Origin: Desulfuromonas sp. KJ2020
GTDB lineage: Bacteria > Desulfobacterota > Desulfuromonadia > Desulfuromonadales > SZUA-540
Length of the DNA stretch: 64,000 nucleotides
Direction of reading: 5' to 3'
NCBI RefSeq assembly: GCF_024197615.1
Contig: NZ_JAKUKE010000001.1
Location: 645,029 to 709,028 of the forward strand
In this document: positions 1 to 9,678 of the stretch, piece by piece
How positions within the stretch are numbered: position 1 is the stretch's first letter
Layout of the letters: each line of letters opens with the position of its first letter
Notes under the pieces: model-generated
Told to the model about the DNA's origin: nothing
Seen by the model: the letters and a program-made list of their open reading frames with translations, nothing else
Databases searched by the model: none
Translations under genes and position numbers: made by a program

Positions 1-142
1 CTCCTTGTCGTCTTGTTCACTCCCTGAAAAAAATCTTAGACGCCGGCGGCGGCATTGCAAGGCAGATTCTCATTTTCCCTGTCAGGATGCATCTCCGCCT
101 TTCAGCGGTATAGTTGAAAGCAGAGCCTCAACCCTACAGGAG

Positions 143-883
143 ATGCCTGTGCCTGCCGCCCATTCCGCCCCTGACGCACCTCCCCCGGTCTTTGAAGCCC
201 GCGACCTGACCAAAGTCTATGCCTTGGGCGAGATGGAGGTGCAGGCGCTGCGCGGGGTCGACTTCGATCTCCACGAGGGGGAGTTTGTGGTGCTGCTCGG
301 CCCCTCGGGCAGCGGCAAGTCGACGTTGCTCAACATTCTGGGCGGCCTCGATGTGCCGACGAGCGGGCAGGTGCGCTACCGCGACCATGATCTCACCGCC
401 TACGATGATGAAGCTCTCACCCGTTACCGACGCGATCACGTCGGTTTCGTCTTTCAGTTCTACAATCTCATACCCAGTCTGACCGCGCGGGAAAACGTGG
501 CCCTCATCACCGAAATCGCGGCGAATCCCATGTCGCCCGAAGAAGCCTTGAAGCTGGTGAACCTGGGGGAGCGCCTGGATCACTTTCCGTCCCAGATGTC
601 CGGCGGAGAACAGCAGCGTGTCGCCATCGCAAGGGCCATCGCCAAGCGGCCGGAGGTGCTGCTGTGTGACGAGCCGACGGGTGCGCTTGATGTAAAAACG
701 GGCATCCTGGTGCTGGAGGTGATCGAAAAGGTCAATCGGGAACTCGGCACTACCACCGCCGTCATTACCCACAACGCCGTCATTGCGTCCATGGCCGACC
801 GCATCGTTCACCTCTCCGACGGCCGTATCGTAAAGGAAGAGCATAATCGGGAGCGCGTCGCCGCCGAGCGCCTGCAATGGTGA
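143..883 (+). CDS. ABC transporter ATP-binding protein (MacB/LolD type)
   Basis: This is the nucleotide-binding subunit that would power the FtsX-type permease encoded next. Visible motifs are Walker [10 protein letters not shown] near residue 53, the ABC signature SGGEQQR, Walker [13 protein letters not shown] and a switch histidine in AVITHNA. The Q-loop segment [14 protein letters not shown] is typical of the LolD/MacB subfamily. The open frame extends upstream to base 5, but the N-terminal part has no family character. AGGAG at 138-142 abuts the ATG at 143 and is better spaced for the GTG at 149, so translation starts at one of these two. The gene overlaps the permease start by 7 bases, as expected for an operon. 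The family assignment is firm; the substrate is unknown. Confidence 0.93.
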   Translation: MPVPAAHSAPDAPPPVFEARDLTKVYALGEMEVQALRGVDFDLHEGEFVVLLGPSGSGKSTLLNILGGLDVPTSGQVRYRDHDLTAYDDEALTRYRRDHVGFVFQFYNLIPSLTARENVALITEIAANPMSPEEALKLVNLGERLDHFPSQMSGGEQQRVAIARAIAKRPEVLLCDEPTGALDVKTGILVLEVIEKVNRELGTTTAVITHNAVIASMADRIVHLSDGRIVKEEHNRERVAAERLQW

Positions 884-3252
884 TCACCATGGGGATTTTA
901 CAGACAAAACTACGCCGCGATCTGCTGCAGATGAAAAGCCAGGCCCTGGCCATCGCCCTGGTCATGGCCTGCGGCATCGCCACTTTCGTCATGTCTCTCT
1001 CCACCCTGCAATCGCTGGAACGCACTCTGGACTCTTATTACGAGCAGTATGGCTTCGCCCAGGTTTTCACCCATCTCAAGCGCGCTCCGCAGGCCCTGGC
1101 CTCACGTCTGGCCCATATCCCGGGGGTCGCCCGGCTGGAGACCCGGGTCGTCGCCCAGGTGACTCTCGACATCGCCGGTCTGAGTGAACCGGCGACTGGC
1201 CGGCTGATCTCCCTTCCCCCAGGCAGACAGCCCCAACTCAACCGTCTGCACCTGCGGGAAGGCCGGTTACCCGCGCCCCAGCGGCGGGGGGAAGTGCTGG
1301 TCAACCAGCGCTTCGCCGAGGCCCATGGGCTTAAGCCCGGCGACCGGGTGCAGGCGATCCTCAATGGCCGCCGGCAGGCATTGAACATCGTAGGAATTGC
1401 CCTCTCGCCCGAATATGTCTATCAGATCCGTCCCGGGGAACTCATCCCCGACGATCGACGCTTTGGCGTCTTTTGGATGGGCTATGACGACCTGGCCGCC
1501 GCCTTTGACCTGGAAGGGGCCTTCAACGACGTCAGTCTCACGCTGGAGCCGGGAGCCATTCAAGCGGAGGTGCTGCAGCGGCTGGATGAGGCGACGGCGG
1601 ACTACGGGGGGCAGGGGGCCTACGGCCGGGAGGATCAGATGTCCCACAAGCTGGTCTCCAACGAGATGACCCAGCTGCGTGGCATGGCGCTGATTCCACC
1701 CACCATTTTCCTGACGGTGGCGGCTTTCCTCATCAACGTGGTGCTCAGCCGCCTGATCAGCATCCAGCGGGAACAGATCGCCGCCCTGAAAGCCTTCGGC
1801 TACAGCCGTCTGGAAGTCGGCCTGCACTACCTGCGCTTCGGCCTGGCCATCTCCGTGGCCGGGGCCGTTCTGGGAACGGCGGCAGGGGCCTGGTTCGGAC
1901 GAGGGATGACACGCATGTATGCCCGCTTTTTCAGTTTCCCCGTTTTCGACTACCACCTGGGCTTCGAGGTGGCCCTGATCGCCCTGCTGGTGAGCGGCGG
2001 CACGGCCGCCCTCGGCGTGTACGGCTCGGTGCGAAAGGCGGTGGAACTGCCCCCAGCCGAAGCCATGCGCCCCGAGCCGCCGGCGGCCTTCCGTCCCACC
2101 GTCGTCGAACGCCTGGGCTTGCAGCGATTTCTGACCCAGGGCGCCCGGATGATCCTGAGGCAACTCGAACGCCGGCCTTTCAAGGCCCTGTTCTCCTGCC
2201 TGGGCATCGCCCTGGCCGTGGCCGTTATGATCCTTGGCAGCTTTTCGGAAGATATTATCGAGAACCTCATCGATTTTCAGTTCTTTCAGGCGCAGAGACA
2301 GGACATGACAGTCACTCTGGTGGAGCCCGCCGATGGCCGCGCCCTGACCGCTCTCGCCCAACTGCCCGGTGTACGCCGGGCCGAACCGGTGCGCACCGTC
2401 CCCGTGCGCCTGAATTTCGGCCATCGCTCCCGACTGCTGGCCATCACCGGGCTGCCCCCCGACGCCAGCCTGCTGCGCCCTCTCAATCGCGATGGCCAGC
2501 CCGTTTTTCTACCGGAACAGGGTCTGGTCCTCTCAGCGGCCCTGGCCGAATTGCTGGAGGTGGCTCCCGGGCAGAAGGTGCGGGTCGACGTGCTGGAAGG
2601 GAACAGGCCGGTACGGCAGATCCCGGTGGCAGCCTTGGTCGAGGACTACACCGGCACCTCGGCCTATATGCGCCTGCGCACCCTCCAGAAGCTGATGCGG
2701 GAGGAAGATTCCATTTCTGGCGCCAATCTCCTGGTCGACAGCCGTTTTGAAGAAGAATTGTACCATCGCCTTAAAAAGACCCCGGCGGTGGCCGGAGTCA
2801 CCCTCAAGCGGGGCGCCCTCGAGAGTTTCCGGAAAACCATGGCGGAAAACCTGCTCCGCATGCGCCTTTTCAACATGATTTTCGCCAGCATTATCGCCTT
2901 TGGAGTGGTATACAATAGTATGCGTGTGGCTCTTTCCGAACGCAGCCGTGAGCTCGCCACCTTACGGGTGATCGGATTTACCCGGACCGAGATTTCCTGG
3001 CTGCTGCTGGGAGAGGCCGGTTTGCTGACCCTGCTTGCCATCCCCCTGGGGCTGGTGCTCGGCACTGGGTTCGCCGCCTTGGCCACCTGGGCGCTGCAGA
3101 CGGAGGTCTTGCGGTTTTCCCTCGTGGTCGACCCGTCCACCTACGGCACCGCCGCCCTGGTGATTCTCCTCGCGGCCGTGGCTTCGGGACTGGTCGTGCG
3201 GCGCAGACTGGACCGGCTCGACCTCATTGCCGTTCTCAAGGCCAGGGAGTAG
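877..3252 (+). CDS. FtsX-family ABC transporter permease
   Basis: This 791-residue inner-membrane permease has two FtsX-like halves, each with a large periplasmic domain between transmembrane segments. An N-terminal membrane segment is visible around residues 23-45. A three-helix block lies in the middle (about residues 270-380), and a second one is at the C terminus (about 665-780). The duplicated architecture resembles long FtsX permeases that work with a separate ATPase and an HlyD-type adaptor, here the flanking genes. The ATG at 877 overlaps the ATPase stop; a second in-frame ATG at 889 is possible. Export of a lipid, peptide or drug is inferred from the family and cannot be specified. 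Confidence 0.9.
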   Translation: MVITMGILQTKLRRDLLQMKSQALAIALVMACGIATFVMSLSTLQSLERTLDSYYEQYGFAQVFTHLKRAPQALASRLAHIPGVARLETRVVAQVTLDIAGLSEPATGRLISLPPGRQPQLNRLHLREGRLPAPQRRGEVLVNQRFAEAHGLKPGDRVQAILNGRRQALNIVGIALSPEYVYQIRPGELIPDDRRFGVFWMGYDDLAAAFDLEGAFNDVSLTLEPGAIQAEVLQRLDEATADYGGQGAYGREDQMSHKLVSNEMTQLRGMALIPPTIFLTVAAFLINVVLSRLISIQREQIAALKAFGYSRLEVGLHYLRFGLAISVAGAVLGTAAGAWFGRGMTRMYARFFSFPVFDYHLGFEVALIALLVSGGTAALGVYGSVRKAVELPPAEAMRPEPPAAFRPTVVERLGLQRFLTQGARMILRQLERRPFKALFSCLGIALAVAVMILGSFSEDIIENLIDFQFFQAQRQDMTVTLVEPADGRALTALAQLPGVRRAEPVRTVPVRLNFGHRSRLLAITGLPPDASLLRPLNRDGQPVFLPEQGLVLSAALAELLEVAPGQKVRVDVLEGNRPVRQIPVAALVEDYTGTSAYMRLRTLQKLMREEDSISGANLLVDSRFEEELYHRLKKTPAVAGVTLKRGALESFRKTMAENLLRMRLFNMIFASIIAFGVVYNSMRVALSERSRELATLRVIGFTRTEISWLLLGEAGLLTLLAIPLGLVLGTGFAALATWALQTEVLRFSLVVDPSTYGTAALVILLAAVASGLVVRRRLDRLDLIAVLKARE

Positions 3253-3256
3253 ACCC

Positions 3257-4462
3257 ATGACCCCGACCATTCGCCGGCGCCTTTGGCTGGCCCTTCTTAT
3301 CCTGATTCTCGGCGGGCTTTTCGCCTATGCCTTTGTACCCCGTCCCGTCGAGGTTGACATTGTTGAGGCCAACGAGGGCGCCCTGCAGATTAGCATCGAC
3401 GAGGACGGCAAGACCCGCGTCAAAGAGCGCTACACCCTGGCCGCTCCTCTGGCTGGGCGTCTTCTCCGTATCGATCTCGATCCCGGCGATCCGGTTGAGG
3501 CCGGCCAGACGATGCTGGCCCTGGTCGAACCCGCGGTTCCCGCCCTGCTCGATGAACGGACCCTCGCCCAGAGTGAGGCCCGGGTCAAAGCGGCGGAAGC
3601 GGCCTTGAGCCGCAGTCTGGCCAACCAGAACAGTGCGGATCAGCGCCGCCGGCAGGCGGAGGCCAACCTCCAGCGGCGCCAGAAACTCTTCGATCAGCAG
3701 ATGATCTCCCGCCAGGAGTTCGATGACGCCTCCTATGCCTCGCAGACGGCCCGCGAGGACCATCGGGCCGCTCTTTTTGCCGTGCAGATCGCCCGGGCCG
3801 AACTGACCCAGGCTAACGCGGCCCTGCTGCGCCTGCAGGAACTCAGGCCGGGCCAACCGCAGGACGCCTTCCCGCTGCTGGCGCCAGCCGACGGGCAGGT
3901 CCTGAGGGTTCTGCAGGAAAGCGCCACGGTCGTGACCCCCGGCACGCCCCTGGTGGAAGTGGGAAACGCCAAAGATCTTGAAGTCGTCATCGATGTCCTC
4001 TCCAGCGATGCCGTGCGCATCCGGCCCGGTCAGCGCGTCTTGCTCGAACAGTGGGGGGGAGGGGAGGCGCTGACAGGACGTGTCCGCCTGGTGGAACCGG
4101 CGGCCTATACCAAGGTTTCCGCCCTGGGCGTGGAGGAGCAGCGGGTCGACGTCGTCGTCGACCTGGAGGCTCCTCCAGACAGCCGGCCCACCCTGGGAGA
4201 CGGCTATCGCGTCGAAGCCCGCATCATAGTCTGGGAGAAGGATAAGGTACTGAAGGTGCCTTCAGGCGCCCTCTTCCGCCGCGAAGGCCAGTGGGCCGTC
4301 TTCGTCGTGGACGGCAACCGCGCCCGCCTGCGCACCCTCACGACCGGCCAGAGCAATGGGTTGGAGACCGAAGTGTTGGCCGGACTGGAGGCCGCCGAGA
4401 GGGTGATCCTGCACCCCGGCGACAAAGTCGCCGAGGGAGTCCGCGTGCAGGTGCGCCGCTGA
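3257..4462 (+). CDS. HlyD/RND-type periplasmic adaptor of the ABC exporter
   Basis: This membrane-fusion protein of about 401 residues has an N-terminal membrane anchor (LALLILILGGLFAYAF, near residues 9-24). It continues with a split barrel-sandwich (lipoyl) domain, a long alpha-hairpin rich in Ala, Gln and Arg (about residues 95-195) and C-terminal beta domains. It would bridge the inner-membrane ABC permease to an outer-membrane channel; no TolC-like gene lies in the window. The start at 3257 lies 4 bases after the permease stop. The in-frame start at 3227 would overlap the permease and adds no family-like sequence. It is the last gene of the three-gene exporter operon. Confidence 0.9.
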   Translation: MTPTIRRRLWLALLILILGGLFAYAFVPRPVEVDIVEANEGALQISIDEDGKTRVKERYTLAAPLAGRLLRIDLDPGDPVEAGQTMLALVEPAVPALLDERTLAQSEARVKAAEAALSRSLANQNSADQRRRQAEANLQRRQKLFDQQMISRQEFDDASYASQTAREDHRAALFAVQIARAELTQANAALLRLQELRPGQPQDAFPLLAPADGQVLRVLQESATVVTPGTPLVEVGNAKDLEVVIDVLSSDAVRIRPGQRVLLEQWGGGEALTGRVRLVEPAAYTKVSALGVEEQRVDVVVDLEAPPDSRPTLGDGYRVEARIIVWEKDKVLKVPSGALFRREGQWAVFVVDGNRARLRTLTTGQSNGLETEVLAGLEAAERVILHPGDKVAEGVRVQVRR

Positions 4463-4525
4463 CGCGGGAGTTGGTGGCCCCAAAGAAAGAGACCACCCCT
4501 TTTACCTCAATCATGGGAGACCTTT

Positions 4526-5983
4526 ATGACTGATCCCCTGAAGTTCACCATCGGCGCCGCCGCCGGCGAACCTGTCAGCCAACTGGCCGCCATGTGCAAC
4601 CGCCATGGCCTCATCACCGGGGCCACCGGCACCGGCAAAACCGTCACTCTGCAAATTCTGGCCGAGAGCTTCTCCCGCCTGGGAGTGCCCGTCTTTGCCG
4701 CTGACATCAAGGGCGATCTCTCTGGCCTCGCCGCCGCCGGCCAGCCCCACCCGAAAATCGACGAGCGGCTGACCCAGATTCCCCTCGAGAACTTTCAACT
4801 GCGCCCCTGTCCTACCCTTTTCTGGGATATCCACGGCGACAAGGGCCAGCCGGTGCGCACCACCCTCAGTGAGATGGGGCCGTTGCTGCTGAGCAACCTG
4901 CTGGAGCTTAACGATACCCAGGCCGGCGTCCTCTATGCCGGCTTCAAGATTGCCGACGACGAAGGGCTGCTCTTGCTCGACCTCAAGGACCTGCGCGCCC
5001 TGCTCAGCTGGATGGCCGAGAACGCCGGCACCCTGCGCCAGGGCTACGGCAATCTCTCGCCGGCCAGTATCGGCGCCATCCAGCGCAAGCTTCTCGTCCT
5101 GGAAAGTCAGGGGGCCGACCTCTTCTTCGGCGAACCGGCCCTGGTCCTCGCCGACCTCATGCAGACCGATTTTTCGGGGCAGGGCGTCATCAGCCTGCTC
5201 GACGCCACCCGCCTCTACGCCCAGGCGCCGCGCGTCTACACCACCTTTCTGCTTTGGCTGCTGTCCGAACTCTTTGAAAATCTGCCCGAGGTGGGCGATG
5301 CTGACAAGCCGAAGATGGTCTTCTTTTTTGATGAAGCCCACCTGCTCTTCGACCAGGCCCCCAAAGTCCTGCTCGACAAGATCGAACAGGTCGTCCGTCT
5401 CATCCGCTCCAAGGGGGTGGGTATTTTCTTCATCACCCAAAGCCCCCTCGACATCCCCGAGGACATTCTGGGCCAGCTGGGCCTGAAGATTCAGCATGCC
5501 CTGCGCGCCTTCACCCCCCGCGACCGCAAGGTCATCCGCGCCGTGGCCCAGACCTTTGCCGACAATCCGGCTTTCGATACCGAGGAAGCCATCACCGACC
5601 TCGGCACCGGCGAAGCCCTGGTCTCCACCCTCAGCGCCAAGGGGGCACCGCTACCGGTTCAGCGCACCCTCATCCGGCCGCCCGAATCGCGCATCGGTCC
5701 TTTGAACGAGGAAGAACGCCGCGAGCGCCTGCAGCGCTCGCCCCTCAAGGGCCGTTACGATACGCCGGTCGACCGCGAGTCGGCCTACGAAATTCTCAAG
5801 CAGCGCGCCGAAAGACAGCAGGTGGAAGCCGCGGCGACGCCACCGTCCAAACCGGCCGGTCGTGCCCGCCAGAGCCTGGGCGAGGCCTTTATGAAAAGCG
5901 CCGCCCGCACCATCGGCAACCAGGTGGGCCGTCAGCTCATCCGTGGCGTCCTGGGTACCTTGTTCGGCGGCGGCAAACGCTGA
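4526..5983 (+). CDS. HerA-like ATPase, DUF853 family
   Basis: This 485-residue P-loop ATPase resembles the C-terminal part of HerA/FtsK-type motors. Walker A GATGTGKT is at residues 32-39 and Walker B is KMVFFFDEAHLLF near residue 265. A conserved segment follows (GIFFITQSPLDIPEDIL). The Ala/Lys-rich tail ends in a glycine-rich segment. DUF853 proteins are widespread and poorly characterised; a DNA-translocase or helicase role is inferred from homology only. GGGAGA lies ahead of the ATG. A gap of 60 bases separates it from the exporter operon, so co-transcription is uncertain. Confidence 0.88.
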   Translation: MTDPLKFTIGAAAGEPVSQLAAMCNRHGLITGATGTGKTVTLQILAESFSRLGVPVFAADIKGDLSGLAAAGQPHPKIDERLTQIPLENFQLRPCPTLFWDIHGDKGQPVRTTLSEMGPLLLSNLLELNDTQAGVLYAGFKIADDEGLLLLDLKDLRALLSWMAENAGTLRQGYGNLSPASIGAIQRKLLVLESQGADLFFGEPALVLADLMQTDFSGQGVISLLDATRLYAQAPRVYTTFLLWLLSELFENLPEVGDADKPKMVFFFDEAHLLFDQAPKVLLDKIEQVVRLIRSKGVGIFFITQSPLDIPEDILGQLGLKIQHALRAFTPRDRKVIRAVAQTFADNPAFDTEEAITDLGTGEALVSTLSAKGAPLPVQRTLIRPPESRIGPLNEEERRERLQRSPLKGRYDTPVDRESAYEILKQRAERQQVEAAATPPSKPAGRARQSLGEAFMKSAARTIGNQVGRQLIRGVLGTLFGGGKR

Positions 5984-6092
5984 AAATATCTGTTTCCTTT
6001 AACTAAAAGCTTTTTTTGCTTCCGGCGCTGTGATAAGAAATAAAAATATCTAACTGAAAAAGAGTAAAATCGGTGGATGCGGTGGTGAACTC

Positions 6093-7079
6093 ATGAACTA
6101 TGGCGGTCTCGATTATCAATCCATCCTCGAAAACCTGTACGACGGGGTCTACTTTGTCGATCACGATCGCCGCATCACCTACTGGAACCGGGCGGCGGAG
6201 CTGATTACCGGCTACACGGCAGGCGAAGTTATCGGCAAACGCTGCTCCGACAACATCCTCATGCACGTTGATGACGCGGGGGTCAACCTCTGTGAAAATG
6301 GCTGTCCTCTGGCCCTGACCCTGAACGACTCCAACTACCGGGAAGCCGAATTCTATCTGCACCACAAAAAAGGACACCGGGTGCCTGTAGCCATCCGTAT
6401 TTCGCCTTTAAAGGACCTGGGCGGACGACTGCTCGGGGCCGTAGAACTCTTTTCCGATTCGAGTCCCAAAAAAGCGATCATGCAGCAGGTCGCCGAACTG
6501 ACCAAGCTGGCTATGCTCGATACCCTGACCCAACTGGCCAACCGCCGCTATCTCAAGATGGAACTGCAATCCCGCCTGGATGAACTCAAGCGCTACCACA
6601 TACCTTTTGCCCTCGTCTTTATGGATATCGACCACTTCAAGAAAATCAATGACACCTACGGCCATAACACCGGCGACCTGATGCTGCAGATGGTGGCCAG
6701 AACACTGAGCATCAATGCCCGCTCTTTCGACCTGGTCGGCCGCTGGGGCGGTGAAGAGTTTGTCGCCATTTTGCGCAACGTCGACGGAGAGGGGATGCAG
6801 CAGATCGCCGAACGTTTCCGCCATCTGGTGGCCAAGGCCAGCTTGGAATATGGCGATATGAACCTGCAGGTCACTCTGTCCCTCGGTGGCACCCTGGCCA
6901 TTCCCGGGGATACGATAGAGAGTCTGGTGCAGAGGGCTGACGCGCTCATGTATCTCAGTAAAAAGCAGGGTCGAAATCGCCTGAGCGTCGACGTGGGCAA
7001 GCCAGGCCACGGGAACACCAACAGTCGCCAAGCCCTTTCAAACGACGAACCCTTAAGTCCGGTGGGGGAGGCAGGCTGA
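6093..7079 (+). CDS. PAS-GGDEF diguanylate cyclase
   Basis: This 328-residue signalling enzyme would make cyclic di-GMP from two GTP. A PAS/PAC sensor domain occupies about residues 8-125 (motif HDRRITYWNRAAELITGY). A GGDEF domain follows at about residues 155-305, with the active motif WGGEEF. An intact RxxD inhibitory site (RSFD) lies five residues before that motif, so product inhibition is expected. There is no signal peptide or membrane helix, so it is probably cytoplasmic. Its TGA overlaps the ATG of the PilZ gene by one base, coupling synthesis of the messenger to a likely receptor. Confidence 0.93.
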   Translation: MNYGGLDYQSILENLYDGVYFVDHDRRITYWNRAAELITGYTAGEVIGKRCSDNILMHVDDAGVNLCENGCPLALTLNDSNYREAEFYLHHKKGHRVPVAIRISPLKDLGGRLLGAVELFSDSSPKKAIMQQVAELTKLAMLDTLTQLANRRYLKMELQSRLDELKRYHIPFALVFMDIDHFKKINDTYGHNTGDLMLQMVARTLSINARSFDLVGRWGGEEFVAILRNVDGEGMQQIAERFRHLVAKASLEYGDMNLQVTLSLGGTLAIPGDTIESLVQRADALMYLSKKQGRNRLSVDVGKPGHGNTNSRQALSNDEPLSPVGEAG

Positions 7080-7348
7080 TGGGCGAGCGCCGCAACCACG
7101 AGCGATTCGATCTCAGTGTCGACATCAAGGTCATGGACGAAGGGGGCCGCACGACCCTCGGCATCACCCAGAACTTCAGCGACGGCGGCGCTCTGGTGCA
7201 AGTCGACCTTGAGCCGCCACCGGCCGTCGGCACGGTTATGAGCCTGCAGATCCACGATCCGGGGAGCGCCTTCGAACGCCCCGTTCTCAAGGCCCGGGTC
7301 ATTCGTGTTTCCGCCGAGGGCATCGCCTTCGAACTGCTGCACGAGTAA
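7079..7348 (+). CDS. PilZ domain protein, probable c-di-GMP receptor
   Basis: This 89-residue single-domain protein has the two PilZ binding motifs: RNHER (RxxxR) near the N terminus and NFSDGG ([D/N]xSxxG) about 30 residues later. Such proteins bind cyclic di-GMP and act on motility, exopolysaccharide or secretion. Its start codon overlaps the stop of the upstream diguanylate cyclase (TGATG), so the two are almost certainly translationally coupled. The pilT gene 0.8 kb downstream makes a link to type IV pili possible, but that is inference from position. Confidence 0.88.
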   Translation: MGERRNHERFDLSVDIKVMDEGGRTTLGITQNFSDGGALVQVDLEPPPAVGTVMSLQIHDPGSAFERPVLKARVIRVSAEGIAFELLHE

Positions 7349-7408
7349 CATCGTCGGTTCATGGTTTTTATCTTCTGATGACTTACTCCTTTTAGCGCCA
7401 CGGGAAAT

Positions 7409-8026
7409 GTGCGGATGCTGACCAACCTTACCCTGGGCACCCTGTTGGGGTTGGCCGCCGGCTTCGCTCCCGGTCCTCTGCTCTTTCTCGTCCTGCGGGA
7501 AAGTCTGCATCACGGCAGCCCTGCCGGCATCCGCACAGCCCTGGCCCCGCTGATTTCCGACCCCCCCATCATCCTGCTCAGCTTTTTTCTCGTGGCCGAA
7601 ATCGCCCGCTACGACCTTATCCTTGGCCTCATCTCCCTCGCCGGCGCTGCCCTGGTCGGCCATCTCGGTTGGGACAGTCTCAAAACGGCCGGCATCCAGA
7701 TCGACCTGAACCAACCGGCTTCTTCCTCCCTGCGCAAGGGGGTCCTCATCAATATCCTCAGCCCGCATCCCTACATTTTCTGGTTCACCGTCGGCGCTCC
7801 CATTATCCTGCAGGCCAAAGACAGTGGTCCGCTGGCCATTGGCCTGTTTCTCGGCGGGTTTTATTTTTTTCTGGTCGGCTCCAAGATATTTTTGGCCGTT
7901 CTGATCGGCCGTTCCCGCGATTTTTTGGGGAGCCGCGCCTACCTGGCTATCATGCGCCTGCTCGGCGTCCTCCTGCTTCTTTTCGCCGTCCGGCTGCTGC
8001 TGGACGCCGCCGCTTTTTTTCTCTGA
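7409..8026 (+). CDS. LysE/RhtB-family exporter
   Basis: This 205-residue integral membrane protein has about six hydrophobic segments. The N-terminal motif GFAPGPLLFLVLRESLHHG is characteristic of the LysE amino-acid exporter family. The central NILSPHPYIFWFTVGAP segment corresponds to the family's NP-x-x-x-F-W region. The open frame starts at a GTG at 7409, with an ATG two codons later at 7415; the Shine-Dalgarno is weak. The substrate, an amino acid or other small molecule, cannot be told. It stands alone between the PilZ gene and pilT. Confidence 0.8.
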   Translation: MRMLTNLTLGTLLGLAAGFAPGPLLFLVLRESLHHGSPAGIRTALAPLISDPPIILLSFFLVAEIARYDLILGLISLAGAALVGHLGWDSLKTAGIQIDLNQPASSSLRKGVLINILSPHPYIFWFTVGAPIILQAKDSGPLAIGLFLGGFYFFLVGSKIFLAVLIGRSRDFLGSRAYLAIMRLLGVLLLLFAVRLLLDAAAFFL

Positions 8027-8129
8027 AAATTTCGACTGCCCGTTCTGGACCTTTTCCCACTTTTTTAATAGACTCTTCTCTGATGTGTTGCCTAAGGGGC
8101 TCACCACTCTACGCAACGGAGAACCTGCC

Positions 8130-9203
8130 ATGGCGAAAATCGATACCCTGTTCAAGGTCTTAAAGGACAAGGGCGGCTCCGATCTGCACCTGTCTCCGAC
8201 CAACCCGCCGCTGATGCGGGCTGCCGGCGACCTGGTGCCGGTGATGCCCAAGCCCCTCAGCCATGAGCAGAACAAGATGCTGCTCTACGAAATCATGACG
8301 GAGGAGCAACGGCAGAGCTTCGAGGAGAATCTCGACATCGACTTCGCCTATGAGGTACCGGCCCTGCAGTCACGCTTTCGCGCCAATATCTTTTACGGCC
8401 GTCTCGGCATCAGCGCCGTCTTCCGCCTGATCCCGACCCAGATTCTCACCGCCGAGCAGCTCGGACTGCCCCCTGGCGTCCTCAAGTTCACCCAGTACAA
8501 GCGGGGTCTGGTGCTGGTTACCGGCCCCACCGGCAGCGGCAAGTCCACCACCCTGGCGGCCATGATCGATCACGTCAACCGCACGCGACAGGAGCATATC
8601 CTCACCATTGAGGATCCCATCGAGTTCGTGCACGTCAGTCAGCAGAGCCTGGTCAACCAGCGTGAGGTCCGCCGCCATACCCAGTCCTTCGCCGCGGCCC
8701 TCAAGGCGGCCCTGCGCGAGGATCCCGACATCATTCTGGTCGGCGAAATGCGCGATCTGGAGACCATCGAACTGGCCATTACCGCGGCCGAGACCGGTCA
8801 TCTCGTCTTCGGCACCCTGCACACCAACAGCGCCGCCAAAACCGTCGACCGCATCATCAACGTCTTCCCCACCAACCAGCAGGAGCAGATCCGCGCCATG
8901 CTCGGCGAATCTCTCAAGGGGGTCATCGCCCAGCAGCTGCTCAAGACCGTCGACGGCAAGCGCTGCGCTGCGCTGGAAATTCTCTCGGTCACCCCCGCCG
9001 TCGCCAACCTCATCCGCGAGGGAAAGACTTTCCAGATCCCTTCCATCATACAAACCGGCAAAGGGGAGGGGATGCAACTGATGGATCAGGCCCTGCAGAC
9101 ACTGCTGACCGAAAAGCGCATCACGGTGGAGGAAGCCCATCGCTATGCCGTCAATAAAGCCCAGTTCCCACTGCCCACCGGAAAAGGAGCCACCCATGGA
9201 TGA
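8130..9203 (+). CDS. pilT: Type IV pilus retraction ATPase PilT
   Basis: This 357-residue hexameric ATPase drives pilus retraction and twitching. Walker A GPTGSGKST lies near residue 132. The Asp box (ILTIEDPIEFVH), Walker B (DPDIILVGEMRDLETI) and His box (ETGHLVFGTLHTNSAAKT) are complete. The PilT-type C-terminal AIRE-like element is not evident, so PilT and PilU are hard to separate from sequence alone. The start at 8130 follows ACGGAG; the upstream in-frame ATG at 8085 precedes sequence unlike PilT. The stop overlaps the next gene by 8 bases. Confidence 0.92.
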   Translation: MAKIDTLFKVLKDKGGSDLHLSPTNPPLMRAAGDLVPVMPKPLSHEQNKMLLYEIMTEEQRQSFEENLDIDFAYEVPALQSRFRANIFYGRLGISAVFRLIPTQILTAEQLGLPPGVLKFTQYKRGLVLVTGPTGSGKSTTLAAMIDHVNRTRQEHILTIEDPIEFVHVSQQSLVNQREVRRHTQSFAAALKAALREDPDIILVGEMRDLETIELAITAAETGHLVFGTLHTNSAAKTVDRIINVFPTNQQEQIRAMLGESLKGVIAQQLLKTVDGKRCAALEILSVTPAVANLIREGKTFQIPSIIQTGKGEGMQLMDQALQTLLTEKRITVEEAHRYAVNKAQFPLPTGKGATHG

Positions 9204-9645
9204 CGTCCGCATTGACAAGAACACCCGCCACCTCGAACTGCTGCTGGCCGATGGCAGCCACATTGAAGGCGAGGTTTTTCTCAGCCTTTACGGGGCGCGG
9301 CACAGCGGGCCCCAAAAGGTGATCGACCTGTTGCAGGAAACATCTCTCTTTCTTCCCATCAAAACATCCACGGGTACCATCCTGGTCAACCGCCAGCAGA
9401 TCATGATCGTCCGCGTATCAGCCGACACGGAACTGGATGAGCTGATGACGCTGGGTCACAGGCGCCACCTTCGTATCCGCACCCTGGATCGGCAGGAAAT
9501 TGAAGCCGACATTTACGTCGACATGCCCACCGGCTTCGGCCGGGTCATGGACTACCTCAACCAGCCCATGAAGTATTACACCTTTTTCGTACCCGACTAC
9601 GTGCTCTATATCCACCCGCAGTTCATTCTCTCGGTTCAGGACTGA
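9196..9645 (+). CDS. Conserved hypothetical protein coupled to pilT
   Basis: This 149-residue soluble protein has no signal peptide or membrane segment. It looks like two similar all-beta halves. Each starts with a strand pattern about an added group (HLELLLADGSHIEGEVFLS and HLRIRTLDRQEIEADIYVD) followed by a helix and an 'ILVNRQQI'/'LYIHPQFI'-like strand. This internal duplication is my reading and was not computed. The ATG at 9196 lies inside the end of pilT, preceded by AAAGGAG. That suggests translational coupling and a role near the pilus motor. I do not recognise a named function. Confidence 0.75.
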   Translation: MDDVRIDKNTRHLELLLADGSHIEGEVFLSLYGARHSGPQKVIDLLQETSLFLPIKTSTGTILVNRQQIMIVRVSADTELDELMTLGHRRHLRIRTLDRQEIEADIYVDMPTGFGRVMDYLNQPMKYYTFFVPDYVLYIHPQFILSVQD

Positions 9646-9678
9646 CCCGGCCGGAGAGCCTAGCCGTCAGGAGGTCTT

